Shown: positions 52,535-62,800 of the stretch, piece by piece
How the letters are laid out: each line of letters begins with the position of its first letter
Position numbering within the stretch: the first letter of the stretch is position 1
From: Alphaproteobacteria bacterium
GTDB taxonomy: Bacteria; Pseudomonadota; Alphaproteobacteria; RF32; CAG-239
Direction of reading: 5' to 3'
NCBI GenBank assembly: GCA_900769705.1
Contig: CAAGHP010000020.1
Span: forward strand, 136,003 to 200,002
DNA: 64,000 nt
Program-made: the position numbers and the translations under genes
Notes under the pieces: model-generated
The model's input: only the letters and a program-made list of their open reading frames with translations
The model's database searches: none
Told to the model about the DNA's origin: nothing

Positions 52535-53274
52535 TTTTCTTGTTTATAACCCAATCTTTCCAAACGGCTGTTAATATATGGCTTTAGTGAATTGAAGCTT
52601 GCTGCCGAATAAATAATCTCGTTGCCATCGCGGCCGCTGAACAGTAAAGCTGGAGTACCGGTCATGCCAAGTTGTTTTAAGCCCTGCTGGCGGTCAGATA
52701 TAATAGTCTGGGCCAATGCATCGTCATGCAGGCAAGCCTCTGCTTCATCATAGCTTATACCATATTCTGCCGCATAACTGTGCAGCTGAGAAGTGTCGCT
52801 TGCTAAATACCAGAAACGCTGCTTATCAAACAAACGTGTCAAAAAGCCGTGATAGTTGTCTATAGAAGCGCATTGCAGCAGCATTGCCGCCTGCATGGCT
52901 TTTTTATCCAGCGGAAAGTTTACAAATACAATTCTGAGTAATCCGTATTCCACATATTCTTTTTCCAGTCTTGGTATAACATCAAGATGAAAATCAGCGC
53001 AGTGCGGGCAGCCTAACGATGAAAATTCATAGAGCGTCAGCGGAGCATCTGTTGCGCCGACAGCGTATTTTGAGGAAGCGTTGATGTGTAGATTTGGGGG
53101 CAAAACCGTAGCAATGCCGTTTTTCTCTGTGGCAGCAGCAGTCTGAACTTTTAAGGTGATTTGCCCGTTTTCATCAAAAACAAAGCCTTTATAGGTAAAA
53201 TAAAAATAAGCAGCAGCAAAAAAGGCAACAATAAAAGTTGCGGTTTTGCTTAGTGACTTTATAAACTTGTCCAA
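52531..53274 (-). CDS. DsbA-family thiol oxidoreductase
   Basis: A 247-residue protein with an N-terminal membrane anchor or uncleaved signal (residues 10-27), a thioredoxin fold and the active site GCPHC in FSSLGCPHCADFHLDVIPRL (about residue 90). The later motif TGTPALLF contains the cis-Pro typical of DsbA. It would introduce or shuffle disulfides in periplasmic proteins. In alphaproteobacteria such a gene next to a DUF721 gene is common. It precedes atpI by overlap. Confidence 0.9.
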   Translation of the reverse strand: MDKFIKSLSKTATFIVAFFAAAYFYFTYKGFVFDENGQITLKVQTAAATEKNGIATVLPPNLHINASSKYAVGATDAPLTLYEFSSLGCPHCADFHLDVIPRLEKEYVEYGLLRIVFVNFPLDKKAMQAAMLLQCASIDNYHGFLTRLFDKQRFWYLASDTSQLHSYAAEYGISYDEAEACLHDDALAQTIISDRQQGLKQLGMTGTPALLFSGRDGNEIIYSAASFNSLKPYINSRLERLGYKQEK

Positions 53275-53284
53275 AATATATCTC

Positions 53285-53812
53285 CTAATTTTGTTTATTG
53301 CTGAATACGGCTTTGCCTAAATTTTCTAAATGCTCGCGCAAATTGCTGTTATCAACATCTTTAATTATTTCTGTAATATAATTTTGTTCTTCAGCGGATA
53401 CAAGAATTTTTTTAACATTATCAATGGGTTTTTTATTTAATAAAAAATTTTCGGGACAGCTGTTTTGGATTATTTTCAATTTTGTTACGGCATTGTAGCC
53501 GAAATATGTGTTGATTTGGCTTAAAATCTGCGGTTCGCGCTGTTTTATTTCCATGGCAAAAGCGCCGCTTAAAACAATCAGTTGAAGAGTGCCGCCGGTC
53601 TTTTCATTTTTATTGAAATAAATTTTTTGCGGTAGGGAGTATTTTGCCAGTTCTTCGCCGACAATCGACTGCCAGCCGGATAAAATTTCCAGCTCAGTCA
53701 GCCCGCCCGCCCCCAAAAGCTGCTTGGCTAAAGGCATAATGGTTTTGGAAATGCTGGTTAAATCATCCAGCGTACGCTCTTCACGGATAAGCATTTGTTT
53801 GCGTTTAGTCAT
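53285..53812 (-). CDS. DUF721/DciA-like protein
   Basis: A 175-residue cytoplasmic protein. The ATG at 53812 lies 8 bases after AAGGA; an upstream one (53821) sits too close to that site. The core LTELEILSGWQSIVGEELAKYSLPQKIYFNK and LQLIVLSGAFAMEIKQREPQILSQINTYFGYNAVTKLKI match DUF721, whose member DciA loads the replicative helicase DnaB in bacteria lacking DnaC. It overlaps the end of xerD by 8 bases. Confidence 0.88.
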   Translation of the reverse strand: MTKRKQMLIREERTLDDLTSISKTIMPLAKQLLGAGGLTELEILSGWQSIVGEELAKYSLPQKIYFNKNEKTGGTLQLIVLSGAFAMEIKQREPQILSQINTYFGYNAVTKLKIIQNSCPENFLLNKKPIDNVKKILVSAEEQNYITEIIKDVDNSNLREHLENLGKAVFSNKQN

Positions 53813-54722
53813 TTGTATCATCCTTAAAATAGGCTAGCGGGTGTTTCCTTCGGACAATATCGCCCAGTTTTTGCGAGGTTATATGGGTATAAACTTCGGT
53901 TGTTGTAATATTTTCGTGTCCCAGCATTTTTTGCACCGAGCGAAGGTCGGCGTTATTATTCAGAAGGTGGGTCGCAAAAGAGTGGCGCAGCACGTGCGGC
54001 GAAACTCTTGACGGATATATTCCGCAGTCAACCGCCAGTTTTTTTAAATCCTTATAGAAGGCATCGCGGGTTAAGTGTCCGGAAATTGAAGTCAAAGACG
54101 GAAACAGCCAATTGGAATTTGAATTTTTTTTGATAAATTCCCGCCGTAAATCTATATATTCTGACAAAGACTGTAAGGCACTTTCAGCTACCGGAACTAC
54201 GCGTTCTTTGCTGCCTTTGCCGAAAATAGTTATCAGGCCTTTATTATAATTTATGGCATTTTCAGGCAGTCCGACTAATTCGGACACGCGCAGACCCGTG
54301 GCATACATCAATTCAATCATTACGCCGATACGCCAATAGCGATAGTCCTTTTTAGCAAAAGCCGCCTCGATTAAAAGCTTGATTTCCTGCACGGATAAAA
54401 ATTTAGGCAGCGGCTTGTCCTGCTTTGGAGTCAAAATATATGCAGCCGGATTGGTTTTTATTATTTTTTCCGAATACAGAAATTTGCAAAAATCTTTGAT
54501 GGCGGAAAGCTTGCGCGCCAAACTTTTGGGTGCGTATGACTCGGCTCTCAGATTTTGAATAAATTTTTCGATTCGCTCTTCGGTTAAATCCTGAGGAGCA
54601 GAAATGTCGCAAAATTCAAAAAATTGCCGCAAATCATGTTCATACGCCGTCAAAGTTGTTTGAGCCGCGCCTTTTTCCGCTGCCTCTGTTTCTAAAAAAT
54701 TTTCAAGCCAACGTCCAACCAT
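53805..54722 (-). CDS. xerD: site-specific tyrosine recombinase XerD
   Basis: A 305-residue recombinase that resolves chromosome dimers at dif with XerC. The N-terminal SAM-like DNA-binding domain (residues 5-90) is followed by the catalytic domain: Arg in YATGLRVSELVGLP, Lys in the beta-hairpin (GKGSKERVVP), HVLRHSFATHLL (H-x-x-R), GHENITTTEVYTHI (His and nucleophile Tyr). The choice of XerD over XerC rests on the neighbouring aroK, a common alphaproteobacterial arrangement. It follows a 53-residue membrane gene by 5 bases. Confidence 0.92.
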   Translation of the reverse strand: MVGRWLENFLETEAAEKGAAQTTLTAYEHDLRQFFEFCDISAPQDLTEERIEKFIQNLRAESYAPKSLARKLSAIKDFCKFLYSEKIIKTNPAAYILTPKQDKPLPKFLSVQEIKLLIEAAFAKKDYRYWRIGVMIELMYATGLRVSELVGLPENAINYNKGLITIFGKGSKERVVPVAESALQSLSEYIDLRREFIKKNSNSNWLFPSLTSISGHLTRDAFYKDLKKLAVDCGIYPSRVSPHVLRHSFATHLLNNNADLRSVQKMLGHENITTTEVYTHITSQKLGDIVRRKHPLAYFKDDTND

Positions 54723-54727
54723 TATGC

Positions 54728-54889
54728 TTATTTTTCTAAATTAACCGTAATTTCTTGAGACACGTGTTCCGTTGGAACTTGAATATCGTGAACCATCAAA
54801 AAAATGATGCCGGCTAAAATTATTAAACCCAAAGCATAAAAAACAATTTTTAAAGTGCTTCCTTGAGTATATGCAGATTGTCTTCTCAT
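54728..54889 (-). CDS. small membrane protein between xerD and aroK
   Basis: A 53-residue protein too short for most gene callers. GGAAG lies 8 bases before the ATG. The sequence begins MRRQSAYTQGSTLKIVFYAL, then a membrane helix (about 14-32), then MVHDIQVPTEHVSQEITVNLEK. The location, size and the HDI.VPTEHV phrase match a small conserved gene found between xerD and aroK in other alphaproteobacteria, by my recollection of that gene order. Its stop is 5 bases before xerD, so it is in that operon. Function unknown. Confidence 0.75.
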   Translation of the reverse strand: MRRQSAYTQGSTLKIVFYALGLIILAGIIFLMVHDIQVPTEHVSQEITVNLEK

Positions 54890-54994
54890 AAATTTCTTCC
54901 TTGTATACAGTTAAAAAAATATTGAATAATAGTAGCAAGGATATATTATGAGGTCAATAGAAAGCAAAAAATTTAAACAAAGAAAAATAATAAA

Positions 54995-55561
54995 ATGTCG
55001 AGAATCAATAAAATAATTTTGCTGGTCGGCTTAATGGGAAGCGGAAAAACCAGCGTGGGCAAAAGGTTGGCGCGCCGCTTATCGCTGCCGTTTGTCGATG
55101 GAGATCAAGAAATCGAAAAAGCGGCCGGATTATCGCTGGTGGATGTTCTGAAGTGTTTTGGTGAAAAAGAATATCGAGCCGGTGAAGAAAGAGTGATGAA
55201 ACGCCTGCTACAGGGAAATCCTTGCGTTTTAGCCAGCGGCGGCGGTTCATTTGTGGCCGCGCAGACACGTGAGCTTGCTAAAGAACATGCTGTGACTATT
55301 TGGCTCAAAGCTGATATCGATACTTTGTATCACCGAACGGCTGGGCGCACGCGGCGACCGTTTTTGCTGGGGGATAATGCTACGGTAAAAAGCAAACTGC
55401 AAGAATATATAACCGAAGAGTATCCATACTATTCCGAGGCGGATATTGTGGTGGAAACCCGTGATGAAAAAGTTGAAAACACGGTTAAACGAGTTGCTTC
55501 TGCCGTGTACCATTTTTTTCAGCAGCAGAAAAAACAGCAAAGAACTGAGGAATTGAAATGA
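54995..55561 (+). CDS. aroK: shikimate kinase
   Basis: A 188-residue P-loop kinase that phosphorylates shikimate on the way to chorismate. It shows Walker A GLMGSGKTSVGKRLA (residues 13-24), DGDQEIEKAAGLSLVDVLKCFGEKEYRAGEERV (shikimate-binding Asp/Arg region), the GGGSF Walker-B-like motif, and RTRRPFLL lid Arg. aroB, which usually follows in alphaproteobacteria, is not here; rph follows, overlapping by 4 bases. The start has only a weak ribosome site (AAAGAAAAATAAT). Confidence 0.93.
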   Translation: MSRINKIILLVGLMGSGKTSVGKRLARRLSLPFVDGDQEIEKAAGLSLVDVLKCFGEKEYRAGEERVMKRLLQGNPCVLASGGGSFVAAQTRELAKEHAVTIWLKADIDTLYHRTAGRTRRPFLLGDNATVKSKLQEYITEEYPYYSEADIVVETRDEKVENTVKRVASAVYHFFQQQKKQQRTEELK

Positions 55562-56268
55562 GAAAAAGCAATCGAGGAACGGAAGATTTACGGCAAATAG
55601 AGATTATTCCTAATGTCAATTTATATGCCGAAGGTTCGTGTTTAATCAAGTGCGGCAACACCCATGTCTTATGCACAGCCAGCGTCAGTCAGGAAATTCC
55701 GGCCTGGCTGAAAGGCGGAAACCGTGGCTGGGTAACTGCCGAATATTCTTTGTTGCCGCGAGCGACGCAAACCAGAGTAAATCGCGAAACCAAAGGCGTG
55801 GGCGGACGTACGGCGGAAATTCAACGTCTTATCGGGCGTTCGCTGCGGGCGGCTGTAGATTTAACGGAAATGCCGGAAATCTGCGTGCAGGTTGACTGTG
55901 ATGTTTTGCAGGCGGACGGCGGAACGCGTACTGCGTCGATTACCGGCGGATTCGTCGCTTTGTACTTGGCTTTGCAGAAAATGGTTAAGGACGGAGCGCT
56001 GCCGCGCAATCCGGTTCGTGAATATGTGGCGGCTGTTTCTTGCGGTATTTGTAACGGCAAACCTTTGCTCGATTTGGATTATGAAGAGGATTCTCATGCC
56101 GGCGCCGATACTAATTTTGTTCTGACCGAAAGCGGAAAAATTGTTGAAATCCAAGCAACAGCCGAAGAAGCCGTGTTTAGCGAAGCTGAGTTTAATGAGC
56201 TGTTCCGCTTAGCTAAGCAAGGTATTCATCAGCTGATTATGGCTCAGAAAAAAGCCCTTAAAGCATAG
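55558..56268 (+). CDS. rph: ribonuclease PH
   Basis: A 236-residue phosphorolytic exoribonuclease that trims tRNA 3' ends. It shows HVLCTASV, GWVTAEYSLLPRATQTR, RTAEIQRLIGRSLRAAVDL, the phosphate-binding and catalytic VDCDVLQADGGTRTASITGG, and LDLDYEEDSHAGADTNFV. Full length. Translation is probably coupled with aroK (ATGA overlap). In alphaproteobacteria rph is usually followed by rdgB, as here. Confidence 0.96.
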   Translation: MRKSNRGTEDLRQIEIIPNVNLYAEGSCLIKCGNTHVLCTASVSQEIPAWLKGGNRGWVTAEYSLLPRATQTRVNRETKGVGGRTAEIQRLIGRSLRAAVDLTEMPEICVQVDCDVLQADGGTRTASITGGFVALYLALQKMVKDGALPRNPVREYVAAVSCGICNGKPLLDLDYEEDSHAGADTNFVLTESGKIVEIQATAEEAVFSEAEFNELFRLAKQGIHQLIMAQKKALKA

Positions 56269-56277
56269 GAGAAAATT

Positions 56278-56868
56278 ATGAAATTAACCGAAGTTGTTTT
56301 TGCCAGCCATAATATCGGTAAAATAAAAGAAATTAAAGAATTGCTGGAGCCTTTGGGCATAAAGGTAAAGTCGGCTTTAGATATGAATTTGCCTCATGTT
56401 GAAGAAACCGGTGCGACTTTTGCCGAAAATTCACTGCTGAAATCTCAAACTATTGCCAAAATAACGGGTGTCCCGTGCTTGGCCGATGATTCTGGCTTAT
56501 GCGTTGACGCGCTTAACGGAGCTCCGGGGGTTTATTCGGCGCGCTATGCTCCGAACCGTGATTTTGACAAGGGAATGGAAATGCTGCTGGCTGAAATGGC
56601 AAAAAGCCCGGATAAAAGCCGCAGCGCACATTTTTCCTGCGTGATTTCTTTGGCTTGGCCGGATGGTAAATTTGAAACTTTTGAAGGCCGTGTTGAAGGT
56701 AAGATTGCTTTTGAAAAGCAGGGTAATGGCGGATTCGGCTATGACCCGCTGTTTGTTCCCGACGGATTCGCCTGCAGTTTTGCTCAAATGAGTAAAGAGG
56801 AAAAAAATAAAATATCGCACCGCGGGCGGGCAGTTGAAAAATTAACGGCATATTTAAAATCATTATAG
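56278..56868 (+). CDS. rdgB: XTP/dITP pyrophosphatase (RdgB/HAM1)
   Basis: A 196-residue house-cleaning enzyme that hydrolyses dITP and XTP so that they are not built into DNA. It shows the start VFASHNIGKIKEIKELL (SxNxxK motif), ETGATFAENSLLKSQ, CLADDSGLCVDALNGAPGVYSARYA, GFGYDPLFVP and KNKISHRGRAVEKL. AGGAGAAAATT precedes the ATG, 9 bases after rph. Confidence 0.96.
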   Translation: MKLTEVVFASHNIGKIKEIKELLEPLGIKVKSALDMNLPHVEETGATFAENSLLKSQTIAKITGVPCLADDSGLCVDALNGAPGVYSARYAPNRDFDKGMEMLLAEMAKSPDKSRSAHFSCVISLAWPDGKFETFEGRVEGKIAFEKQGNGGFGYDPLFVPDGFACSFAQMSKEEKNKISHRGRAVEKLTAYLKSL

Positions 56869-56878
56869 GGCAGATTAA

Positions 56879-59803
56879 ATGGCGGCAAAAATCTATAATA
56901 TCAATGCCGGAGCATCTTTTGTAGATGTTTTGGCCGAGCATTTTTTGAAATATTATAAAAATCAGCCGGAAGAGTTGGCAAATGTTTTATTTTTGCTGCC
57001 GAACAGACGCGCCTGTCAGAGCTTATCCGAGGCGTTTGTGCGCCTTAAAGGTCTTGAACCGACTATTTTGCCACAGATAGTGCCGATAGCCGATATTGAA
57101 GAAGACGAAGTGTTTTTGACCGGCCAAAGTAATATTTTGCAAGATTTATCGCCGGAAATTACCAAAACCGAGCGAGTGTTTATTTTCAGCAAGCTTATAT
57201 CGCAGAAACCGGAGTTAGGTTTTGGACATCTTTCTTTAGCTCAAGCCTATGCCTTGGCCGAAAATTTAGCGGCGCTGATTGATTTGTCTTATAATGAAAA
57301 CTTGGATTTTTCTCGCCTCAGTGAAATCGTGCCGGCCGAATTTGCGGCGCATTGGCAGGAAAGTTTGGAGCTGCTGAAGATTATTACGGAATATTGGCCG
57401 CAGATTCTGCGGGAACGAAACAAGGCAGATACTGTAAAACGCCGCAATCAGCTGTTGGAAGCCGAGTTGAAGCTATGGCAGCAAAGCCAAACCAAGCAAA
57501 AAATTGTTGTAGCCGGTTCAACCGCCGCTTTTCCGTTGCAGAAACAGCTGGTGAAAACGGTTTTGAATTTGCCGAACGGAGAAGTCTGGTTATATGGTTT
57601 AGACAGCTGTTTGGAAGATTCCGGATGGGCGCAGATAGATGAAAATCATCCGCAGTTTGAACTGAAAGAGCTGTTGGATTATTTGCAGATTGATCGCGGT
57701 AGCATAATCAACCTGCCGCAAAAAACATTCAGTTCCAGAGAGCGCCTTGTTTCTGAAATTATGCGTCCGGCGGCCGCTTCTGCAGAATGGCGTTCTTTGT
57801 CTAGTAATCCTTTGCCAAAAGAGAATTTTGAAGGGATTCATCTGCTGAATTGCGATGATATCCGTCAGGAAGCGCAGGCTATTGCTTTACTGATTCGCAA
57901 TACCTTGGAAATGCCTGAAAAAACAGCCGCGTTGGCTACGGTAGATAGAAATCTGGCGCGGCGGGTTGTTTCCGAACTCAAAAGATGGAATATTGTGGCT
58001 GATGATTCAGCCGGACAGCCTCTAAGCCTGACGCCGATAGGCGTATATTTACGGCAGATTATCAATGTGCTGGAAAATGATTTTTCGCAGGTAAGCCTGC
58101 TTTCCCTGCTGAAACATCCGTTCACATCGTGCGGACAAAATCCGGCGATTTTCAATCAAAAAGTTAGAAAATTGGAATTAAGCTGGCGAAAAAAAGAAGA
58201 TTTATCGCCGGAGCTGGCTGAATTTATAACCGGAATAAAAGAGATTTTTGCTCCGTTGTGCGAACTGTATAGGCAGGCAGAGACAGATTTGCAGCAATTT
58301 TTTACCAGCCACATTAAAACTGCCGAACTTTTGGCGGATACGGATATAAAAACCGGTGATAAAATTATTTGGAAAAATGATGCCGGAGCCGTTGCCTCTA
58401 AGTTTGTCAGTGATTTTATGCAGAATTGCGTCATTTTAGGCAAAATTAAGCCGCATGAATATTTGGCGTTTTTAGAAAGTATGCTGATAGAGCAAAATGT
58501 ACGTGTTCGCTATGGCATGCACCCGCGGGTTAAGATTTTAGGTCCGATTGAAGCTCGTTTAACCCAATTTGATGTGACAATTATCGGAGAAGTCAACGAG
58601 GGTGTTTGGCCAAAGCTGCCGACAGCCGATTTATGGATGTCGCGGCCGATGAAAAAGGATTTCGGTTTCCCGCTGCCGGAACGGAATATAGGCGTGGCCG
58701 CCGCTGATTTTGCCCATTTGCTGAACGCGAAGAAAGTCTATTTGACCAGAGCCGAACGAGTTGACGGTACGCCTACAAATAAATCTCGTTGGTGGCTGAG
58801 ATTTGAAACGATTTTAGCGGCAAATTTCGGCAATCAAAAAGAAGATAAGGCAAAATATGAATTTTTATACGACAATAAATATTCTTTATGGGCAAAATAT
58901 TTAGAGCGGGCAACGGAGCAAAAGCGTATTTCCGCACCTGAGCCGCGTCCGCCGTTGCCGCTGCGTCCGCGCAAATTGTCGGCTGTAAATTTTGAGATGC
59001 TGATGCGCGACCCATATACAATCTTTGCCAAATATATTTTGAAGCTTTATCCGCTGGAAGAACTCGATGAAGATGTGGTCTATCGTGATTACGGTAATAT
59101 TGTCCATGCCGTGATAGAAAAGTTTAACAATATTTACAACACCGGTGCCTATCCGCCGGATGCCGAACAGCAGTTGCTAAAATTGGGAGAGGCTGAATTT
59201 GCCGCCAATAATATAAGTTTGGATATAAAGGCTTTTTGGTGGCCTAAGTTTGTTAAGACCGCGGCTTGGCTGGTTGAAACCGAGAAAAACTACCGTAGCG
59301 AAGTGAAGAAAGTTTACAATGAAGTGACCGGTAGTCTGGATTTTGCTTCTGATGGCGGAAAGTTTACCATAACTGCCAAAGCCGACCGTATAGATGAAAC
59401 CATAGACGGACACTTGAATGTGTTGGATTACAAAACCGGCAAGGCTCGTACGCTAAAAGAAATCATTACAGGAATGGCTCCGCAGCTGCCTATAGAGGGG
59501 CTCATTGCCGAAAAAGGCGGATATGCCGGGATTCCGGCTAAAAAAGTGTCAACCTTGCGTTATTGGCGGCTTGGTAAGGAAGAAATCGCCGCAAACAGCG
59601 AACAAAGCCAAAAAGGTTTAGAACGAACTATGAGTTATCTGCAAACCTTAATTGCCTATTTTGATAAGGAATCAACCCCTTATTATGCTAAGCCCAACCC
59701 GCACGATGCGCCGGATTATTCGGACTATGACCATCTTTCACGTTTCTTGGAGTGGTCGGTAAGAGATGAACAAGCCAAGGAGAATGATTCTGATGAAAAC
59801 TAA
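56879..59803 (+). CDS. addB: AddB, double-strand break repair nuclease subunit
   Basis: A 974-residue alphaproteobacterial-type AddB. It has the inactive helicase-like N-terminal half (FLLPNRRACQSLSEAFVRL), a middle section rich in helices, and a C-terminal RecB-family nuclease with the metal-binding LNVLDYKTGKARTL near residue 860. Unlike Bacillus AddB, the N-terminal P-loop and the four-Cys Fe-S cluster are not seen. It processes double-strand ends with AddA before RecA loading. It overlaps addA by 11 bases. Confidence 0.92.
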   Translation: MAAKIYNINAGASFVDVLAEHFLKYYKNQPEELANVLFLLPNRRACQSLSEAFVRLKGLEPTILPQIVPIADIEEDEVFLTGQSNILQDLSPEITKTERVFIFSKLISQKPELGFGHLSLAQAYALAENLAALIDLSYNENLDFSRLSEIVPAEFAAHWQESLELLKIITEYWPQILRERNKADTVKRRNQLLEAELKLWQQSQTKQKIVVAGSTAAFPLQKQLVKTVLNLPNGEVWLYGLDSCLEDSGWAQIDENHPQFELKELLDYLQIDRGSIINLPQKTFSSRERLVSEIMRPAAASAEWRSLSSNPLPKENFEGIHLLNCDDIRQEAQAIALLIRNTLEMPEKTAALATVDRNLARRVVSELKRWNIVADDSAGQPLSLTPIGVYLRQIINVLENDFSQVSLLSLLKHPFTSCGQNPAIFNQKVRKLELSWRKKEDLSPELAEFITGIKEIFAPLCELYRQAETDLQQFFTSHIKTAELLADTDIKTGDKIIWKNDAGAVASKFVSDFMQNCVILGKIKPHEYLAFLESMLIEQNVRVRYGMHPRVKILGPIEARLTQFDVTIIGEVNEGVWPKLPTADLWMSRPMKKDFGFPLPERNIGVAAADFAHLLNAKKVYLTRAERVDGTPTNKSRWWLRFETILAANFGNQKEDKAKYEFLYDNKYSLWAKYLERATEQKRISAPEPRPPLPLRPRKLSAVNFEMLMRDPYTIFAKYILKLYPLEELDEDVVYRDYGNIVHAVIEKFNNIYNTGAYPPDAEQQLLKLGEAEFAANNISLDIKAFWWPKFVKTAAWLVETEKNYRSEVKKVYNEVTGSLDFASDGGKFTITAKADRIDETIDGHLNVLDYKTGKARTLKEIITGMAPQLPIEGLIAEKGGYAGIPAKKVSTLRYWRLGKEEIAANSEQSQKGLERTMSYLQTLIAYFDKESTPYYAKPNPHDAPDYSDYDHLSRFLEWSVRDEQAKENDSDEN

Positions 59804-62800
59804 GGAAGAGTTTGCCGCTATGCGTCAAGAGCGCGGCGATTTAGCCACCGGACAGCAGCGTTCAGCCGCCAACCCGCAAAAATCTGTCTGGGTTGAAGCG
59901 TCGGCCGGCACCGGAAAAACCAAAGTGCTTTCAGATCGCGTGCTGCGCTTGCTTTTAAGCGGTGTTAATCCTCAGCGTATTTTATGCCTTACATATACTA
60001 AAGCGGCGGCGGTGGAAATGAATATCCGTATTTCCGAACGCCTAAGCAAATGGTCTGTGTTGCCGGAAGATAAGCTGGAAGAAAGTCTGTTCAGCCTGCT
60101 TGGAGATGAGTTTAGTGATATAAAACTGCAAAAAAAATATAAGCAGAGAGCTCGTACCTTGTTTGCTGTTTTGCTTGATACTCCGGGTGGTATCAAAATT
60201 CAGACGATACATAGCTTTTGTCAGGAAGTTTTAAAACGGTTTCCGCTGGAGGCCGGTGTTTCTCCTTATTTTGATATTCTAGACGATGAAAGTTCAGCCG
60301 AAGCCTTGGCACAAATTCAAAAAGATTTGCTTGATGAAGCCGAGCACGGCACCGATAGTCCGCTGAAAGAAGCTTTGCAGTATCTGACCGAGAATTTAAG
60401 CGAATATTCTTTTCCGCAAGTTATGAAAAATATTACTTTTAACCGTTCAAAAATTACAGATTTGCTTAAAAATTATATTGGTAACGAAGAATATGAAAAT
60501 GTTTTGGCGCAAAAATTGCAGATTAGCCCTAAAGACACGGAAGATACGGTTATTGCAGATTTTATGGCTGAAATAAACGTTGCAGAGCTACGTTTGAATA
60601 TAGCCGCTTTGCTGCAAGGCGGCAGCACCGACCAGAGCCGTGCCGAGAAATTGGAAAATATTTTAAGAGGCGGAATGAAACCGGCTGATTATAATCAATA
60701 TGTTGGGATTTTTGTAACGCAAAAAGGTACATTGCGCAAAGCGGCGGATAAAAAATCCTGCGCAGCCGATGCCGAATTGCCGGAACGTATGGCTAAGGAA
60801 GGCGAGCGTGTTTTGCAAACAGAGGATAAAATCCGCAAAGCCCGTTTGTTTCAAGCTACTAAGGCTGTGTTTACCATAGCCCGTGAATTGACGGGACGCT
60901 ATAATGAATTTAAAAAGCAGCATGCCCGCTTGGATTATGAGGATTTGATTTTAATTACCCGTAATCTTTTGGCGGATGATGCAGCAGCTTCTTGGGTTTT
61001 GTTTAAGCTTGACGGCGGTATTGACCATGTTTTGATTGATGAGGCGCAGGACACTTCGCCAAACCAGTGGGAAATAGTCAAATCGCTGAGTGCGGAATTT
61101 TTTGCCGGTGCCGGCAGTTCCGATAAAAAGCGCACGGTTTTTGCCGTGGGCGACAGAAAACAATCTATTTATAGCTTTCAAGGCGCCGATCCGGATAAAT
61201 TTGATGAAACTGCCGACTATTTTGCCCAAAGAGCCGCTTCCGAATTTGAAAAAGTAAATTTGGCAGTGTCTTTCCGCTCTTCAGCTGCAGTGCTGAACAC
61301 GGTAAACCAGCTTTTTGCCGATTCGGAAGTATCCAAAGGCGTAACAGCTCCGGAAGAAACGGTTAATCATATTCCTTTCAGAGCCGGTGAATTCGGACAC
61401 GTGGAGATTTGGCCGCTGCTGGTGGCGGAGAAAAAAGAAAAAACGGATGATTATAATTGGCAGCCGCCGGTAGAAATGAGTAAGGAAATATCAGTCAAAA
61501 CCCGTTTAGCGCGTCAGATTGCTGCCAAAATTAAAGAATTGGTGGAAAAAGAAAATCTGCATTACCGCGATATTATGGTTTTGGTGCAGACCAGAAGCAG
61601 TTTTGTAGATGAGTTTATTCGGGCTTGCAAGAATGAAAATGTAAATATCAGCGGCGCCGATAAATTGCGTTTGAGCGAGCAGATTGCCGTGCAGGATTTA
61701 ATTTCTTTGGGGCGTTTTTTGCTGTTGAATAATGACGATTTATCATTGGCCGAAGTGCTGAAATCGCCGATTTTCGGATTAACAGATGATGATTTAATAA
61801 AACTCTGCACCGGCCGCGGCAATGCTCCGCTATGGTCAAAACTCGGAGATTTTCCTGAATATTCGCAAGTGTATAATGATTTAAAAACTCTGTCGAATAT
61901 GCTGGATTTTGTACGTCCTTATGAACTGTTTAATTATGTTTTAACTGCCATGAACGGCCGCTATAAGTTTACGGAACGTATGGGAATGGAAGTTGAAGAT
62001 GCTTTAGATGAATTTGTTAATTTGACCATCGCCTATGAGCAAGAGCATATTCCGGGGTTGCAGGGTTTTATAGATTGGATTGGCCGCAGCGAAGTTGAAG
62101 TAAAGCGCGAAACCGAACAAAAAGATACGGATGCAGTGCGGCTGATGACTGTGCACGGGTCTAAGGGTTTGCAGGCGCCGGTGGTCTTTTTGCCTGATAC
62201 GGTGCGGATAAAAAATGCCAAAAATGAACAAGCCTTGCTGTGGAGTGATGATGTTGCCTATTATCCGCTTAACAGCGCCTGCTATGACGAAAATTGCAAA
62301 AATATTAAAGATAGAAATAATGATAAGGCATTTGAAGAGTACCGCCGTCTGCTGTATGTGGCTTTAACCCGCGCCGAAGACAGGCTGTATATTTGCGGTT
62401 TTGCCGGAAAAGACGGAGCTGACAAGCGTTCGTGGTATGAGCTTTGCCGCAAAACATTGCAAAAAAACGGCATAGCGGATGGGGATATAATTACGATTGA
62501 CGAGCCGGAAGTTATCGCTAAAAAAACAGATGATAAAGTTTTTACCTATAATGAAATACCGGCGTCGGAACCATGGATAAATGAAAAGGCTCAGTCCGAA
62601 GATTTGCTTGTCAAACCGTATACTCCGTCGCATTTGGATGAGGATAAAAATGTGGATTCGGTTTCTCCGTTGAAAGACGGCGGAAATTACTATCGCCGCG
62701 GCACGATTATACATAAACTTTTGCAATTTTTACCGCAAAGTGCTGTTGATAAAACAGAAATCATAAATGAATATCTTGATAAAAACGCCGCTGATTTAAG

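Noticed and set aside
54741..54938. 65-codon minus-strand frame between xerD and aroK
   Set aside because: It overlaps, in another frame, the better supported 53-codon membrane gene with a ribosome site; its His/Phe/Cys-rich sequence looks like a frame shadow.
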